Shown in pieces: positions 24,897-33,640 of a stretch of DNA of 64,000 nt. The position numbers and the translations under genes were made by a program. Source of the DNA: CAVVGB01 sp963747715 (lineage in GTDB: Bacteria > Actinomycetota > Thermoleophilia > Gaiellales > Gaiellaceae). The notes beneath the pieces were generated by a model that was not told the DNA's origin, did no database searches, and saw only the letters and a list, made by a program, of their open reading frames with translations. Within the stretch, counting starts at the first letter, position 1. Every line of letters begins with the position of its first letter. The DNA lies in NCBI GenBank assembly GCA_963747715.1, contig CAVVGB010000003.1, positions 62,001-126,000 on the forward strand, written 5' to 3'.

Positions 24897-25741
24897 TGCC
24901 CCTGAAGAAGCTCAAGCCGACGACACCGGGCCGCCGCTTCCGCACGGTCCCGGGCTTCGAGGAGATCACGCGCAGCGAGCCGGAGAAGAGCCTCGTCGAG
25001 CCCGTCAAGAGAAAGGGCGGACGCAACGCGAGTGGCCGCATCACGACGCGCCACCAGGGCGGCGGGCACAAGCGCCGCTACCGCGTGATCGACTTCAAGC
25101 GCACGAAGGACGGCGTGCCGGCCAAGGTCGCCTCGATCGAGTACGACCCGAATCGCTCGGCGCGCATTGCGCTTTTGCACTACGCCGACGGCGCGAAGGC
25201 CTACATCCTCGCGCCTGCAGGCGTGCGCGTCGGCACGACCCTCGAGTCCGGTCCGAACGCCGACATCCGCCCCGGCAACGCGCTGCCGCTCCAGAACATC
25301 CCGACCGGGACGCTCGTCCACAACGTCGAGCTCAAGCCCGGCAAGGGTGGGCAGATGGCGCGGAGCGCCGGCTCCGGGATCCAGCTCGTCGCGAAGGACG
25401 AGGGCCATGCGGTCCTGCGCCTTCCGTCCGGCGAGCTTCGGCGCGTGCCGATGACCTGCCGCGCCACCGTCGGCCAGGTCGGCAACCTCGACCACGAGAA
25501 CATCAGGAGCGGCAAGGCCGGTCGCAGCCGCTGGCTCGGCAAGCGCCCGACCGTTCGCGGCTCCGCCATGAACCCCGTCGACCACCCGCACGGTGGCGGC
25601 GAGGGCAAGTCGAAGGGCGGTCGCCATCCGGTCACGCCCTGGGGCGTGCCGACGCTCGGCAAGCGCACGCGCGCCAAGCACAAGGAATCGAACAAGCTCA
25701 TCGTCCGCGGCCGCCGCCGCGGCAAAGGGAGACGGCAGTGA
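24896..25741 (+). CDS. rplB: 50S ribosomal protein L2
   Basis: L2 is required for subunit joining and peptidyl transfer. The 281-residue protein has KKLKPTTPGRRFRTV, GRITTRHQGGGHKRRYR, IEYDPNRSARIALLHYADG and the C-terminal MNPVDHPHGGGEGKSKGGRH with the conserved histidine near the active centre. rpsS follows with a GTGA overlap. Confidence 0.98.
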   Translation: MPLKKLKPTTPGRRFRTVPGFEEITRSEPEKSLVEPVKRKGGRNASGRITTRHQGGGHKRRYRVIDFKRTKDGVPAKVASIEYDPNRSARIALLHYADGAKAYILAPAGVRVGTTLESGPNADIRPGNALPLQNIPTGTLVHNVELKPGKGGQMARSAGSGIQLVAKDEGHAVLRLPSGELRRVPMTCRATVGQVGNLDHENIRSGKAGRSRWLGKRPTVRGSAMNPVDHPHGGGEGKSKGGRHPVTPWGVPTLGKRTRAKHKESNKLIVRGRRRGKGRRQ

Positions 25742-26025
25742 GTAGATCCAGCAAGAAGGGGCCCTTCGTGGAGGAGCGGCTCCTGAACCGCATTCAGCAG
25801 ATGAACGAGTCGGGCAACAAGCGGCCCATCCGGACGTGGTCGCGTACGTCGACGATCTTCCCCGAAATGGTCGGGCACACGATCGCCGTGCACGACGGCC
25901 GCAAGCACGTGCCCGTGTTCGTGACGGAGTCGATGGTCGGGCACAAGCTCGGCGAGTTCGCGCCCACCCGCATCTTTCGCGCCCACTCGGGCGACCGCAA
26001 GGTCGAGGTGAAGAAGAGAATCTGA
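25738..26025 (+). CDS. rpsS: 30S ribosomal protein S19
   Basis: S19 forms a complex with S13 in the 30S head. The 95-residue protein starts SRSSKKGPFVEERLLNRI and contains WSRTSTIFPEMVGHTIAVH, VTESMVGHKLGEFAPTR and a terminal KKRI. Standard length, GTG start coupled to rplB, TGA overlapping the rplV ATG. Confidence 0.98.
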   Translation: MSRSSKKGPFVEERLLNRIQQMNESGNKRPIRTWSRTSTIFPEMVGHTIAVHDGRKHVPVFVTESMVGHKLGEFAPTRIFRAHSGDRKVEVKKRI

Positions 26026-26662
26026 TGGCTGTCGCCGAAAGACCCACCGTCCGCGCCGAGGCGAAGTACGTGCGCACCGCGCCGCGCAAGGCGCAGCTTG
26101 TGGCGGAGCAGATCCGCGGGCGCCCCGTGCCCGAGGCGCGCACGATCCTCGCCTTCATGACGCGCGACGCCGCGCGAGACGTCGAGCGCGTGCTCGCGTC
26201 CGCCGTTGCGAACGCGGAGGCGAACCACGGGCTCGTCGGTGACGAGCTCTACGTCTCCATTGCCACCGTCGGCTCGGGCCCGACGATCAAGCGCTGGCGC
26301 GCCCGTGCGCGCGGCCGCGTGGCGCGGATCAAGAAGCGCACGTGCCACATCGCCATCACGCTCGCCGCTCCGGAAGGCGTCGAGGCCCGCGCGCCCGTCG
26401 TCACACCCCCGCCGCCGGCGGTCGAGGAGGAAACACCCAAGCCCCGCCGCGCCGCCCCGCGCAAGACGGCGGAGACCTCTGAAGAGGTAGGGGCGGGGCA
26501 GGCCCCGCCCGCGAAGGAAGAGACCAAGCCGAAGCGCGCAGCGCCGAAGCGCACCTCGAAGCCCAAGGCGACGGAGGAGAAGCCCAAGCCGAAGGCGCGC
26601 GCGAAGAAGACCGAAACCGCGAAGGCCAAGCCCAAGACGACCCGGAAGAAGAAGGAGTCTTA

Positions 26663-26663
<1 letters not shown>
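26025..26663 (+). CDS. rplV: 50S ribosomal protein L22 with a long basic C-terminal tail
   Basis: L22 lines the exit tunnel with its long beta hairpin. Residues 1-120 match L22 (RAEAKYVRTAPRKAQLVAEQIRG, SAVANAEANHGL, GPTIKRWRARARGRVARI). Residues about 122-212 form an extra low-complexity tail, first PPPPAVEEETPKPRRAAPRK and then repeated K-P-K-A-R patterns; ordinary L22 ends near residue 115-120. The tail encodes VGAGQAPPAK from a perfect 9-bp GC palindrome. Tails like this are common in some high-GC actinomycetes, but the embedded palindrome is unusual. TAG overlaps the rpsC GTG. Confidence 0.95.
26488..26511. repeat. GC palindrome inside rplV
   Basis: GGGCGGGGC (26491-26499) and GCCCCGCCC (26502-26510) flank the loop AG. 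With its leading TAG it closely matches the intergenic palindrome at 52446-52467. In the rplV frame it encodes the tail segment GAGQAPPA. Confidence 0.7.
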
Positions 26664-27769
<1,106 letters not shown>

Positions 27770-27770
<1 letters not shown>

Positions 27771-28195
27771 TGCTGCTTCCGAAGAAGACGAAGTTCCGCA
27801 AGCAGCAGCGCGGTCGCATGCGCGGCGCCGCCAAAGGCCAGCAGCAGGTGCACTTCGGCGACTACGGCCTGAAGGCGCTCGAGCCCGGCTGGGTGACGAA
27901 CCGCCAGATCGAGGCTGCGCGAATTGCGCTCACCCGCAAGATCAAGCGCGGCGGCAAGGTCTGGATCAACGTCTTCCCGGACAAGCCGGTGACGCAAAAG
28001 CCGGCCGAGACGCGCATGGGCTCCGGCAAGGGCGCGCCCGAGCACTGGGTCGCGGTCGTCAAGCCGGGCCGCGTCATGTTCGAGCTCGCCGGTGTTCCCG
28101 AGGACCTCGCGAAGGATGCGTTGCGCCTGGCCGGCATGAAGCTCCCCATCAAGACGAGATTCGTGAAGAGAGAGGCTGATCTGTTTGAGGGCTAG
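27770..28195 (+). CDS. rplP: 50S ribosomal protein L16
   Basis: L16 helps position A-site tRNA. The 141-residue protein begins MLLPKKTKFRKQQRGRMRG and contains FGDYGLKALEPGWVTNRQIE, RGGKVWINVFPDKPVT and MGSGKGAPEHWVAVVKPGR. The start was set at the ATG overlapping the corrected rpsC stop because L16 homology begins there, although the raw frame is open upstream. The 3' end overlaps rpmC by 11 bases. Confidence 0.97.
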
Positions 28196-28388
28196 AGAGC
28201 TACGCGAGCTTTCGAACGAAGAGCTCGACAAGAGACTCGCGGAGAGCCGCGAGAACCTGTTCAACCTGCGCTTTCAGGACGCGACCGGCGCGCTCGAGAA
28301 CACCGCGCGCCTCCAGCTCGCCAAGCGCGAGATCGCGCGCATCCTGACCATCCAGACCGAGCGCGCCAACACGCTGGAGAGACGCTAG
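28185..28388 (+). CDS. rpmC: 50S ribosomal protein L29
   Basis: L29 sits at the exit tunnel beside L23. The 67-residue protein, starting at TTG inside the rplP end, has RARELRELSNEELDKRLAES, NLFNLRFQDATGALEN and LQLAKREIARILTI. Its TAG is immediately followed by the rpsQ ATG. Confidence 0.96.
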   Translation: MRARELRELSNEELDKRLAESRENLFNLRFQDATGALENTARLQLAKREIARILTIQTERANTLERR

Positions 28389-29171
28389 ATGCCGAGGAAG
28401 AAGAAAGACGAAGAGACTCAGCCCGAGGCCGAGGCGACCGAGGAAGTCGTGGCCGAGGAGACCCCCGCCGAGGCTCCGGCCGAGGAAAAGCCGAAGAAGC
28501 GCGCTCCGCGGAAGAAGGCCGAGGTCGTCGACGAGGCGCCCGCGGATGACGTGGTCGAGGTCGTCGAGGTGAGCGAGGGCGAGACCGAGAGAGTCGGCGC
28601 CGTCGTCGAGCCCGAGGAAGCGCCCGCGCCCCAAGAGGCGCCCGTCGCCGAGGAAGCGCCCGTCGTTGAAGAAGCGCCGGTCGCCGAAGAGGCGCCGGCC
28701 GAGGAGGCGCCTGCAGACGATGAGAGCGGGCGTGCCGGTTCCGTCATCGACGAGGAGGCCGCGCCTGCCGCGGAGGAACCCGCTCCCGAGGTCGCCGCTG
28801 CTCCCGAGAAGAAGAAGCGCAAGCGGCTGCCCCGCGCGGAGCGTCGCCAGCGGACCAAGCCGAAGCGCCCGGTCACCACCGGGCGCAAGGCGATCGTGCG
28901 TCTTCCGAAGCCCGAGCACGCGCGCGGCCAGCGCAAGGAGCGTCGCGGGATCGTCGTCTCGAGCGTGATGGACAAGACCATCGTCGTCCGCGTCGAGACC
29001 GTGAAGCCGCACCCCGTCTACAAGAAGATCGTCCGCCGCTCGACGAAGTTCCACGCTCACGACGAGCGCAATGTCGCCAAGGCCGGCGACCTCGTCCGCA
29101 TCGTCGAGAGCAGGCCGTTCTCGAAGACGAAGAGCTGGCGCCTCGTCGAAGTGCTCGAGGAGGCGAAGTAA
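28389..29171 (+). CDS. rpsQ: 30S ribosomal protein S17 with a very long acidic N-terminal extension
   Basis: Only the last 80 or so residues are S17: ERRGIVVSSVMDKTIVVRVE, HPVYKKIVRRSTKFHAHDE and AGDLVRIVESRPFSKTKSWR. The preceding 180 residues are low complexity, mostly Glu, Ala, Pro and Val with repeats of APVAEEAPVVEE type, followed by a Lys/Arg-rich segment (about 138-182). S17 is normally about 85 residues, so the 260-residue product is exceptional. The start at ATG directly after rpmC is well placed and codon bias is strong throughout, so the extension is coding. Whether it is cleaved or remains on the ribosome is unknown. Confidence 0.92.
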   Translation: MPRKKKDEETQPEAEATEEVVAEETPAEAPAEEKPKKRAPRKKAEVVDEAPADDVVEVVEVSEGETERVGAVVEPEEAPAPQEAPVAEEAPVVEEAPVAEEAPAEEAPADDESGRAGSVIDEEAAPAAEEPAPEVAAAPEKKKRKRLPRAERRQRTKPKRPVTTGRKAIVRLPKPEHARGQRKERRGIVVSSVMDKTIVVRVETVKPHPVYKKIVRRSTKFHAHDERNVAKAGDLVRIVESRPFSKTKSWRLVEVLEEAK

Positions 29172-29330
29172 GGGCTAGTGACGGCCCCCCTTCTCACACC
29201 TCGCACTCCCCGCGGCGCTGCGAAGCGTCGCCTCGCGGCGTCCTCGGTCGGGCCCGTAGCCTCCGGCTACGAACCCTCCCTGCGTCCTTGCGATGCTCGC
29301 TTCTCGCGGGCGGGAAGCACGAGTTGCTCG
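29169..29330. repeat. Diverged third copy of the MITE-like element, between rpsQ and rplN
   Basis: The 170-base gap is the largest in the spc region. It starts at the rpsQ stop (TAAGGGCTAGTGACGG, resembling the element end TAGGAAGGCTTGACGG) and contains the element core: GCGTCCTCGGTCG, a hairpin CGTAGCC-tcc-GGCTACG, then CTCCCTGCGTCC. The right terminal repeat is not recognisable, so the copy is degenerate or truncated. The hairpin stem differs in sequence from the other copies but stays paired. Confidence 0.5.
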
Positions 29331-29341
29331 GAGGAGGGCCT

Positions 29342-29710
29342 GTGATCCAGCAGGAGTCACGCGTACGTGTCGCCGACAACACCGGCGCGCGCGAGCTCCT
29401 CTGCATCCGCGTTGTCGGCGGATCCAACCGCCGCTACGCTCGTGTCGGCGACGTCATCGTCGGGACGGTGAAGACGGCGACGCCGCAAGGCACGATCAAG
29501 AAGGGCGAGGTCGTGAAGGCCGTCGTCGTCCGCACGAAGAAGCCCTTCGGGCGAAACGACGGGACGACGATCGCGTTCGACGAGAACGCGGCGGTCATCA
29601 TCGACGCGCAGAACAACCCGCGGGGCACGCGCATCTTCGGCCCCGTCGCACGTGAGCTACGCGAGCGGAACTTCATGAAGATCGTCTCGCTCGCGCCGGA
29701 GGTGTTGTAA
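29342..29710 (+). CDS. rplN: 50S ribosomal protein L14
   Basis: L14 bridges the subunits with L19. The 122-residue protein begins at GTG (IQQESRVRVADNTGARELLC) after a strong GGAGGAGGG site and contains RYARVGDVIVGTVKTATP, VVVRTKKPFGRNDGT and GTRIFGPVARELRERNFMKI. Length is exactly that of the family. It abuts rplX. Confidence 0.98.
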   Translation: MIQQESRVRVADNTGARELLCIRVVGGSNRRYARVGDVIVGTVKTATPQGTIKKGEVVKAVVVRTKKPFGRNDGTTIAFDENAAVIIDAQNNPRGTRIFGPVARELRERNFMKIVSLAPEVL

Positions 29711-30082
29711 GTGGCAAACGCAATGAAAATCAAGAAGGGCGACCTCGTCCAGATCCTGTCCGGCAAGGACCGGGGCAAGCAGGGCCGCGTCATCGAGGCC
29801 GATCCCAAACGGCGGCGCGTGATGGTGGAGAACCTGAACCTCGTCAAGCGGCACCGGAAGCCGCGCCCGCTGAAGGACTCGAGCCGGATGGGCCAGACGC
29901 AGATCCAGCCGGGTGGCGTGATCGACCTGACCGCGCCGCTGCCGGTGGAGAGCGTCATGGTCGTCTGCCCGACCTGCAATCGCGCGACCCGAGTCGGCCA
30001 CGACTTCCGTGAGTCGAAGGGCCGCCGCGTCAAGGTGCGCGTCTGCAAGCGCGCCGACTGTGGAGAGGTGCTCGACAGGTAA
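29711..30082 (+). CDS. rplX: 50S ribosomal protein L24
   Basis: L24 starts 50S assembly. The 123-residue protein (GTG start) has the KOW core MKIKKGDLVQILSGKDRGKQ with GRVIEADPKRRRVMVENLN. A C-terminal part adds CPTC...CKRADC, a four-cysteine set that could bind zinc and occurs in a subset of bacterial L24 proteins. TAATG overlap with rplE. Confidence 0.96.
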   Translation: MANAMKIKKGDLVQILSGKDRGKQGRVIEADPKRRRVMVENLNLVKRHRKPRPLKDSSRMGQTQIQPGGVIDLTAPLPVESVMVVCPTCNRATRVGHDFRESKGRRVKVRVCKRADCGEVLDR

Positions 30083-30729
30083 TGGCGGAAACGAAGACAA
30101 AGAGAACGCGCACGAAGGCCGCGCCGGAGGCGGGGCCCAAGCGGGCGAAGAGCGCTGCGCCGGGCGACGGCTACTCGCCGCGCCTCAAGAGCCGCTTCGA
30201 TTCGGAGGTGCGCTCGACACTGAAGGAGAGCTTCGGCTACACGACCGTGATGCAGGTCCCGCGCATCGAGAAGATCACGCTCAACATGGGCGTCGGCGAG
30301 GCCAAGTTGAACGCCAAGGCGCTCGACGGCGCGCTCGACGAGCTGACGCTCATCTCGGGCCAGCGCGCGCGCATCACGCGCGCGAAGAAGTCGATCGCCG
30401 GCTTCAAGATCCGCGCGGGCATGCCCATCGGCGCGAAGGTCACGCTTCGCGGCGCACGCATGTGGGAGTTCCTCGACCGGCTCGTGTCGATTGCGCTGCC
30501 GCGCATCCGCGACTTCCGCGGGCTCCCGCCGACTGCGTTCGACGGCCGGGGGAACTACTCGCTCGGCGTCCGCGAGCAGATCATCTTCCCGGAGATCAAC
30601 TACGACGACGTCGACAGCGTCCGGGGGCTCGACGTCACGATCACGACCACCGCGAAGTCGGACGAGGAGGCGCTGGCGCTTCTGCGCGAACTCGGCCTTC
30701 CATTCCAGTCCCAGGACAACTCAAGGTAG
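30082..30729 (+). CDS. rplE: 50S ribosomal protein L5
   Basis: L5 contacts 5S rRNA and P-site tRNA. The 215-residue protein has about 33 extra basic residues at the N terminus (ETKTKRTRTKAAPEAGPK...), then the canonical YSPRLKSRFDSEVRSTLKESFGY, VMQVPRIEKITLNMGVGEAK and GNYSLGVREQIIFPEINYD. ATG overlaps the rplX stop. rpsZ follows by 13 bases. Confidence 0.97.
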   Translation: MAETKTKRTRTKAAPEAGPKRAKSAAPGDGYSPRLKSRFDSEVRSTLKESFGYTTVMQVPRIEKITLNMGVGEAKLNAKALDGALDELTLISGQRARITRAKKSIAGFKIRAGMPIGAKVTLRGARMWEFLDRLVSIALPRIRDFRGLPPTAFDGRGNYSLGVREQIIFPEINYDDVDSVRGLDVTITTTAKSDEEALALLRELGLPFQSQDNSR

Positions 30730-30742
30730 GAGGCAGACAAGC

Positions 30743-30928
30743 TTGGCGAAGAAGAGTCTGATCGCGAAGGCGTCCCGGCCGCAGAAGTACGAGTCGCGGC
30801 GCTATACGCGCTGCAACCGGTGCGGGCGGCCGCGCTCGGTGTACAAGAAGTTCGGCCTCTGCCGGATCTGCCTCCGCGACCTCGCCCACGAAGGTGTCAT
30901 CCCCGGGATGACCAAATCAAGCTGGTAG
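30743..30928 (+). CDS. rpsZ: 30S ribosomal protein S14, zinc-binding type Z
   Basis: The 61-residue protein (TTG start after TAGGAGGCAG) is the short zinc form: CNRCGRPRSVYKKFGLCRIC supplies the two CxxC pairs, and it ends GVIPGMTKSSW. It replaces the longer zinc-free S14 and is typical of actinomycetes and Firmicutes. Its position between rplE and rpsH is the standard one. Confidence 0.97.
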   Translation: MAKKSLIAKASRPQKYESRRYTRCNRCGRPRSVYKKFGLCRICLRDLAHEGVIPGMTKSSW

Positions 30929-30938
30929 GAGAGAGAAC

Positions 30939-31334
30939 GTGCTGACGGATCCAGTCGGAGACATGCTCGCCCGCATCAAGAACGCCAACAAGGCCCTCCA
31001 CGAAACGGCGGAGATGCCGTCGTCCCGCATGAAGGAGGAGATCGCACGCCTCCTCAAGGAGGAGGGCTACATCAAGGACTTCCGCGTCGAGAAAGGCGAG
31101 TCGTTCGATAGCCTCGTCGTGGAGCTCAAGTTCGGGCGCAATCGCGAGCGCATAATCACGGACCTGCGCCGCGTGTCCAAGCCCGGACGCCGCGTGTATG
31201 CGAAGAAGGATCGCCTGCCGCGGGTGCTTGGCGGGATGGGCGTGGCCATCATGTCAACGTCGACCGGTCTCGTCACGAGCCGGCGCGCGCAGGAGCTCGG
31301 AGTCGGTGGCGAGGTCGTCTGCTTCATTTGGTGA
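30939..31334 (+). CDS. rpsH: 30S ribosomal protein S8
   Basis: S8 binds the 16S central domain and represses the spc operon in E. coli. The 131-residue protein (GTG start, AGGAGAGAG site) has TDPVGDMLARIKNANKA, LKEEGYIKDFRVE, RVSKPGRRVYAKKDRLPRV and the C-terminal VMSTSTGLVTSRRAQELGVGG (read as IMSTSTG), ending EVVCFIW. Confidence 0.97.
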   Translation: MLTDPVGDMLARIKNANKALHETAEMPSSRMKEEIARLLKEEGYIKDFRVEKGESFDSLVVELKFGRNRERIITDLRRVSKPGRRVYAKKDRLPRVLGGMGVAIMSTSTGLVTSRRAQELGVGGEVVCFIW

Positions 31335-31341
31335 CAAGGAA

Positions 31342-31875
31342 ATGAGCCGAATCGGAAAAAGCCCAATCCAGGTCCCCGCCGGCGTGTCGGTGTCGATCTC
31401 GCCTGGCCGCGTCATGGTCAACGGCCCGCTCGGCGAGCTCTCGCAGACCGTCCCACAGCGGATGACGATCGAGCAGAAGGACGAGCAGCTGCTCGTCGCG
31501 CGCCCCACCGAGCGCGGCGACGATCGTGCGCTGCACGGCCTCACGCGGACGCTCGTGGCCAACATGGTCGAGGGTGTCACGAAGGGCTTCGAGAAGACCC
31601 TCGAGATCCAGGGCGTGGGGTACCGCGCCGCGTTGCGCGGTACCGACCTCGAGCTCAACGTGGGCTTCTCCCACCCGGTCGTCAAGAAGGCGCCGCAGGG
31701 GATCACGTTCGAAGTCCCGGCGCCCAACCAGGTCGTCATCAAGGGGATCGACAAGCAGAAGGTCGGGCAGATCGCCGCCGAGGTTCGCTCCGTGCGCCCG
31801 CCCGAGCCGTACAAGGGCAAGGGCATTCGCTACGCGGGCGAGTACGTGCGCCGCAAGGTCGGGAAGCGCGCCTGA
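31342..31875 (+). CDS. rplF: 50S ribosomal protein L6
   Basis: L6 lies near the factor-binding site. The 177-residue protein begins MSRIGKSPIQVPAGVSVSIS, and has GLTRTLVANMVEGVTKGFEK, LEIQGVGYRAALRG, FSHPVVKKAPQGITFEVP and RPPEPYKGKGIRYAGEYVRR. The ATG after AAGGAA was chosen by homology. Its TGA overlaps the rplR ATG. Confidence 0.98.
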   Translation: MSRIGKSPIQVPAGVSVSISPGRVMVNGPLGELSQTVPQRMTIEQKDEQLLVARPTERGDDRALHGLTRTLVANMVEGVTKGFEKTLEIQGVGYRAALRGTDLELNVGFSHPVVKKAPQGITFEVPAPNQVVIKGIDKQKVGQIAAEVRSVRPPEPYKGKGIRYAGEYVRRKVGKRA

Positions 31876-32231
31876 TGGCAACCCTTACTGTCAGACAGGC
31901 ACGGCAGCGGCGGCACAAGCGCGTTCGCCGCAAGGTGTTCGGCACCGCCGAGCGGCCGCGCCTCGTCGTCTTCCGCTCCAACCGGGGCATCTCGGCGCAG
32001 CTCGTCGACGACGCGGCCAGTCGCACGCTCGCATCCGCGAGCTGGATGGCCGTGCCGAAGTCCTTCAAGGGAACGAAGACCGAGCAGGCGGCAGAGGTCG
32101 GCAAGGCCCTCGCTGCGGCCGCGAAGAAGGCAGGCATCGAGTCGGCCGTCTTCGACCGCGCCGGCTACCTGTTCCACGGACGTGTCAAGGCGCTCGCCGA
32201 CGGCGCGCGCGAAGGAGGTCTCAAGATTTGA
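31875..32231 (+). CDS. rplR: 50S ribosomal protein L18
   Basis: L18 brings 5S rRNA into the large subunit. The 118-residue protein has RQRRHKRVRRKVFGTAERPR, LVVFRSNRGISAQLVDD and FDRAGYLFHGRVKALADGAR near its C terminus. TTGA overlap with rpsE. Confidence 0.97.
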   Translation: MATLTVRQARQRRHKRVRRKVFGTAERPRLVVFRSNRGISAQLVDDAASRTLASASWMAVPKSFKGTKTEQAAEVGKALAAAAKKAGIESAVFDRAGYLFHGRVKALADGAREGGLKI

Positions 32232-32845
32232 GCAGCGTCGAACGGCAAGTCGAGCGCAATCTGGAGATGGAGTCGCGCGAGCTCAAGGAGCGCGTGGTCG
32301 AGATCAACCGCGTCGCCAAGGTGGTGAAGGGCGGACGGCGCTTCTCGTTCACCGCGCTCGTCGTCATCGGCGACGAGGTCGATCGCGTCGGCGTGGGCTA
32401 CGGCAAGGCGCGCGAGGTTCCGCTCGCCATCTCCAAGGCCGTGGACGACGCCAAGAAGAACCTCTTCCAGGTCCCCAAGAAGGGCACGACCATCACGCAC
32501 ACGGTGACCGGGAGGGCCGACGCCGCGCGCGTTCTCTTGCGCCCCGCGAGCGAGGGCACGGGCGTCATCGCCGGAGGCGGCGTGCGCGCCGTGCTCGAGC
32601 TGGCAGGCATTCGCGACATCCTCGCCAAGAGCCTCGGGAACCCGAACCCCGTGAACCTGCTCAAGGCGACGGTCAACGGCCTCCGCGACCTGCGGCGTCC
32701 CGAAGAGGTCGCCCAGATGCGCGGCAAGACCGTTCAGGAAGTGCTCTTCCCGCGCAAACAGAAGGAGCCGGTGGCCGCCGAGCAGGCGCCGCCCGTGAAC
32801 GAAGGCGAACAACGTGGCGAAGCTGAAGATCACACAAACGCGTAG
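32228..32845 (+). CDS. rpsE: 30S ribosomal protein S5
   Basis: S5 contributes to decoding accuracy and the mRNA helicase site. The 205-residue protein (TTG start) has LKERVVEINRVAKVVKGGRR, FTALVVIGDEVDRVGVGYGKA, EGTGVIAGGGVRAVLELAG and LGNPNPVNLLKATVNGL. A short acidic tail containing AEQAPPVNEGEQ follows the core and overlaps the start of rpmD by 32 bases in another frame. Confidence 0.97.
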   Translation: MSSVERQVERNLEMESRELKERVVEINRVAKVVKGGRRFSFTALVVIGDEVDRVGVGYGKAREVPLAISKAVDDAKKNLFQVPKKGTTITHTVTGRADAARVLLRPASEGTGVIAGGGVRAVLELAGIRDILAKSLGNPNPVNLLKATVNGLRDLRRPEEVAQMRGKTVQEVLFPRKQKEPVAAEQAPPVNEGEQRGEAEDHTNA

Positions 32846-32993
32846 CGCGATCGGCCAGACGGCCCGGCACCGCGGCACTCTGCGTGCCCTCGGCCTGGGC
32901 AAGATCGGCCGCAGCGTCGAGCGCGAGGACTCTCCGGAAACGGAGGGTATGCTCAGGCGGGTCCGTCACCTCGTCCGCATCGAGGAGCAATAG
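32814..32993 (+). CDS. rpmD: 50S ribosomal protein L30
   Basis: The 59-residue L30 (GTG start) reads AKLKITQTRSAIGQTARHRG, TLRALGLGKIGRSVERED and ends VRHLVRIEEQ, matching the family from end to end. It begins 32 bases inside the rpsE tail, an unusually deep overlap for ribosomal genes, caused by the extended S5 tail. rplO begins two bases after its stop. Confidence 0.95.
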   Translation: MAKLKITQTRSAIGQTARHRGTLRALGLGKIGRSVEREDSPETEGMLRRVRHLVRIEEQ

Positions 32994-32995
32994 CC

Positions 32996-33640
32996 GTGCC
33001 CGACGACCTTTCCCTCTCCACGCTCAAGCCTGCCCAGAAGCGCCAGGCGCGCAAGCGCGTCGGCCGCGGCCTGGGCTCGGGCAAGGGCCGCTACTCCGGC
33101 CGCGGCATCAAGGGCCAGAAGTCCCGCGCGGGCTCGAAGAAGATGCGCCCAGGCTTCGAGGGCGGCCAGATGCCGATCTACATGCGGCTCGGCAAGCAGC
33201 GCGGTCCCACTTCGAAGGACGCGATGCCGATTGGTCCTCACCGTACTTCGACCGTGCCGGTCAACCTGCGCGATCTCGACCGCGTCTTCTCGGACGGCGA
33301 GGAGGTCAACCTCGAGGCGCTCGTCGACAAGGGCCTGATCAAGAACACAAAGACCGACGTCAAGATCCTCGGCGCCGGCGACCTCAAGAAGAAGCTGCGG
33401 GTGACGGCGCACGCCTTCTCCGCGACCGCGCGCGAGAAGATCGAAAAGGCCGGCGGCGAGGTCACGCCGCTCCGCGAGCCCGTCGCGAAGAAGAAGAAGG
33501 TCCGCAAGGCCAAGCCGAAGGCTGAAGAGCCGGAGCCGGAAGCAGAGGCAACTGAGGAAGCAGAGGAGGGGCAGGCCCCTCCCGCCGACGAGGCGCAGGA
33601 AAGCGAGCCTGAGGCTCGCGCCGAGGAAGCGACCGAGTAG
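32996..33640 (+). CDS. rplO: 50S ribosomal protein L15 with an acidic C-terminal tail
   Basis: L15 is a late assembly protein of the 50S subunit. The core (about residues 1-150; GTG start) has LSTLKPAQKRQARKRVGRGLG, GRGIKGQKSRAGSKKMRPGF and EGGQMPIYMRLGKQRG. From about residue 160 a K-rich then E/A/P-rich tail extends to residue 214, including EEGQAPPADEA encoded by a GC palindrome like that in rplV. L15 is usually 145-150 residues. The stop overlaps the secY GTG. Confidence 0.95.
   Translation: MPDDLSLSTLKPAQKRQARKRVGRGLGSGKGRYSGRGIKGQKSRAGSKKMRPGFEGGQMPIYMRLGKQRGPTSKDAMPIGPHRTSTVPVNLRDLDRVFSDGEEVNLEALVDKGLIKNTKTDVKILGAGDLKKKLRVTAHAFSATAREKIEKAGGEVTPLREPVAKKKKVRKAKPKAEEPEPEAEATEEAEEGQAPPADEAQESEPEARAEEATE
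33565..33582. repeat. GC palindrome inside rplO
   Basis: GGAGGGGC and GCCCCTCC flank the loop AG, a shorter variant of the rplV palindrome with the same loop and reading frame, again encoding GQAPPA. The shared peptide and loop suggest a common origin for the two insertions. Confidence 0.6.

Noticed and set aside
27775..27800. An S3-L16 fusion protein, since the raw frame runs through both
   Set aside because: Tail composition and the TAA/ATG overlap show a one-base shift near 27718; the fusion is an artefact of the extra base.
28600..28720. Tandem GAAGAGGCGCC-like repeats in rpsQ as a CRISPR or structural repeat
   Set aside because: They are codon-level repeats encoding EEAP units with no unique spacers; no CRISPR array exists in the window.
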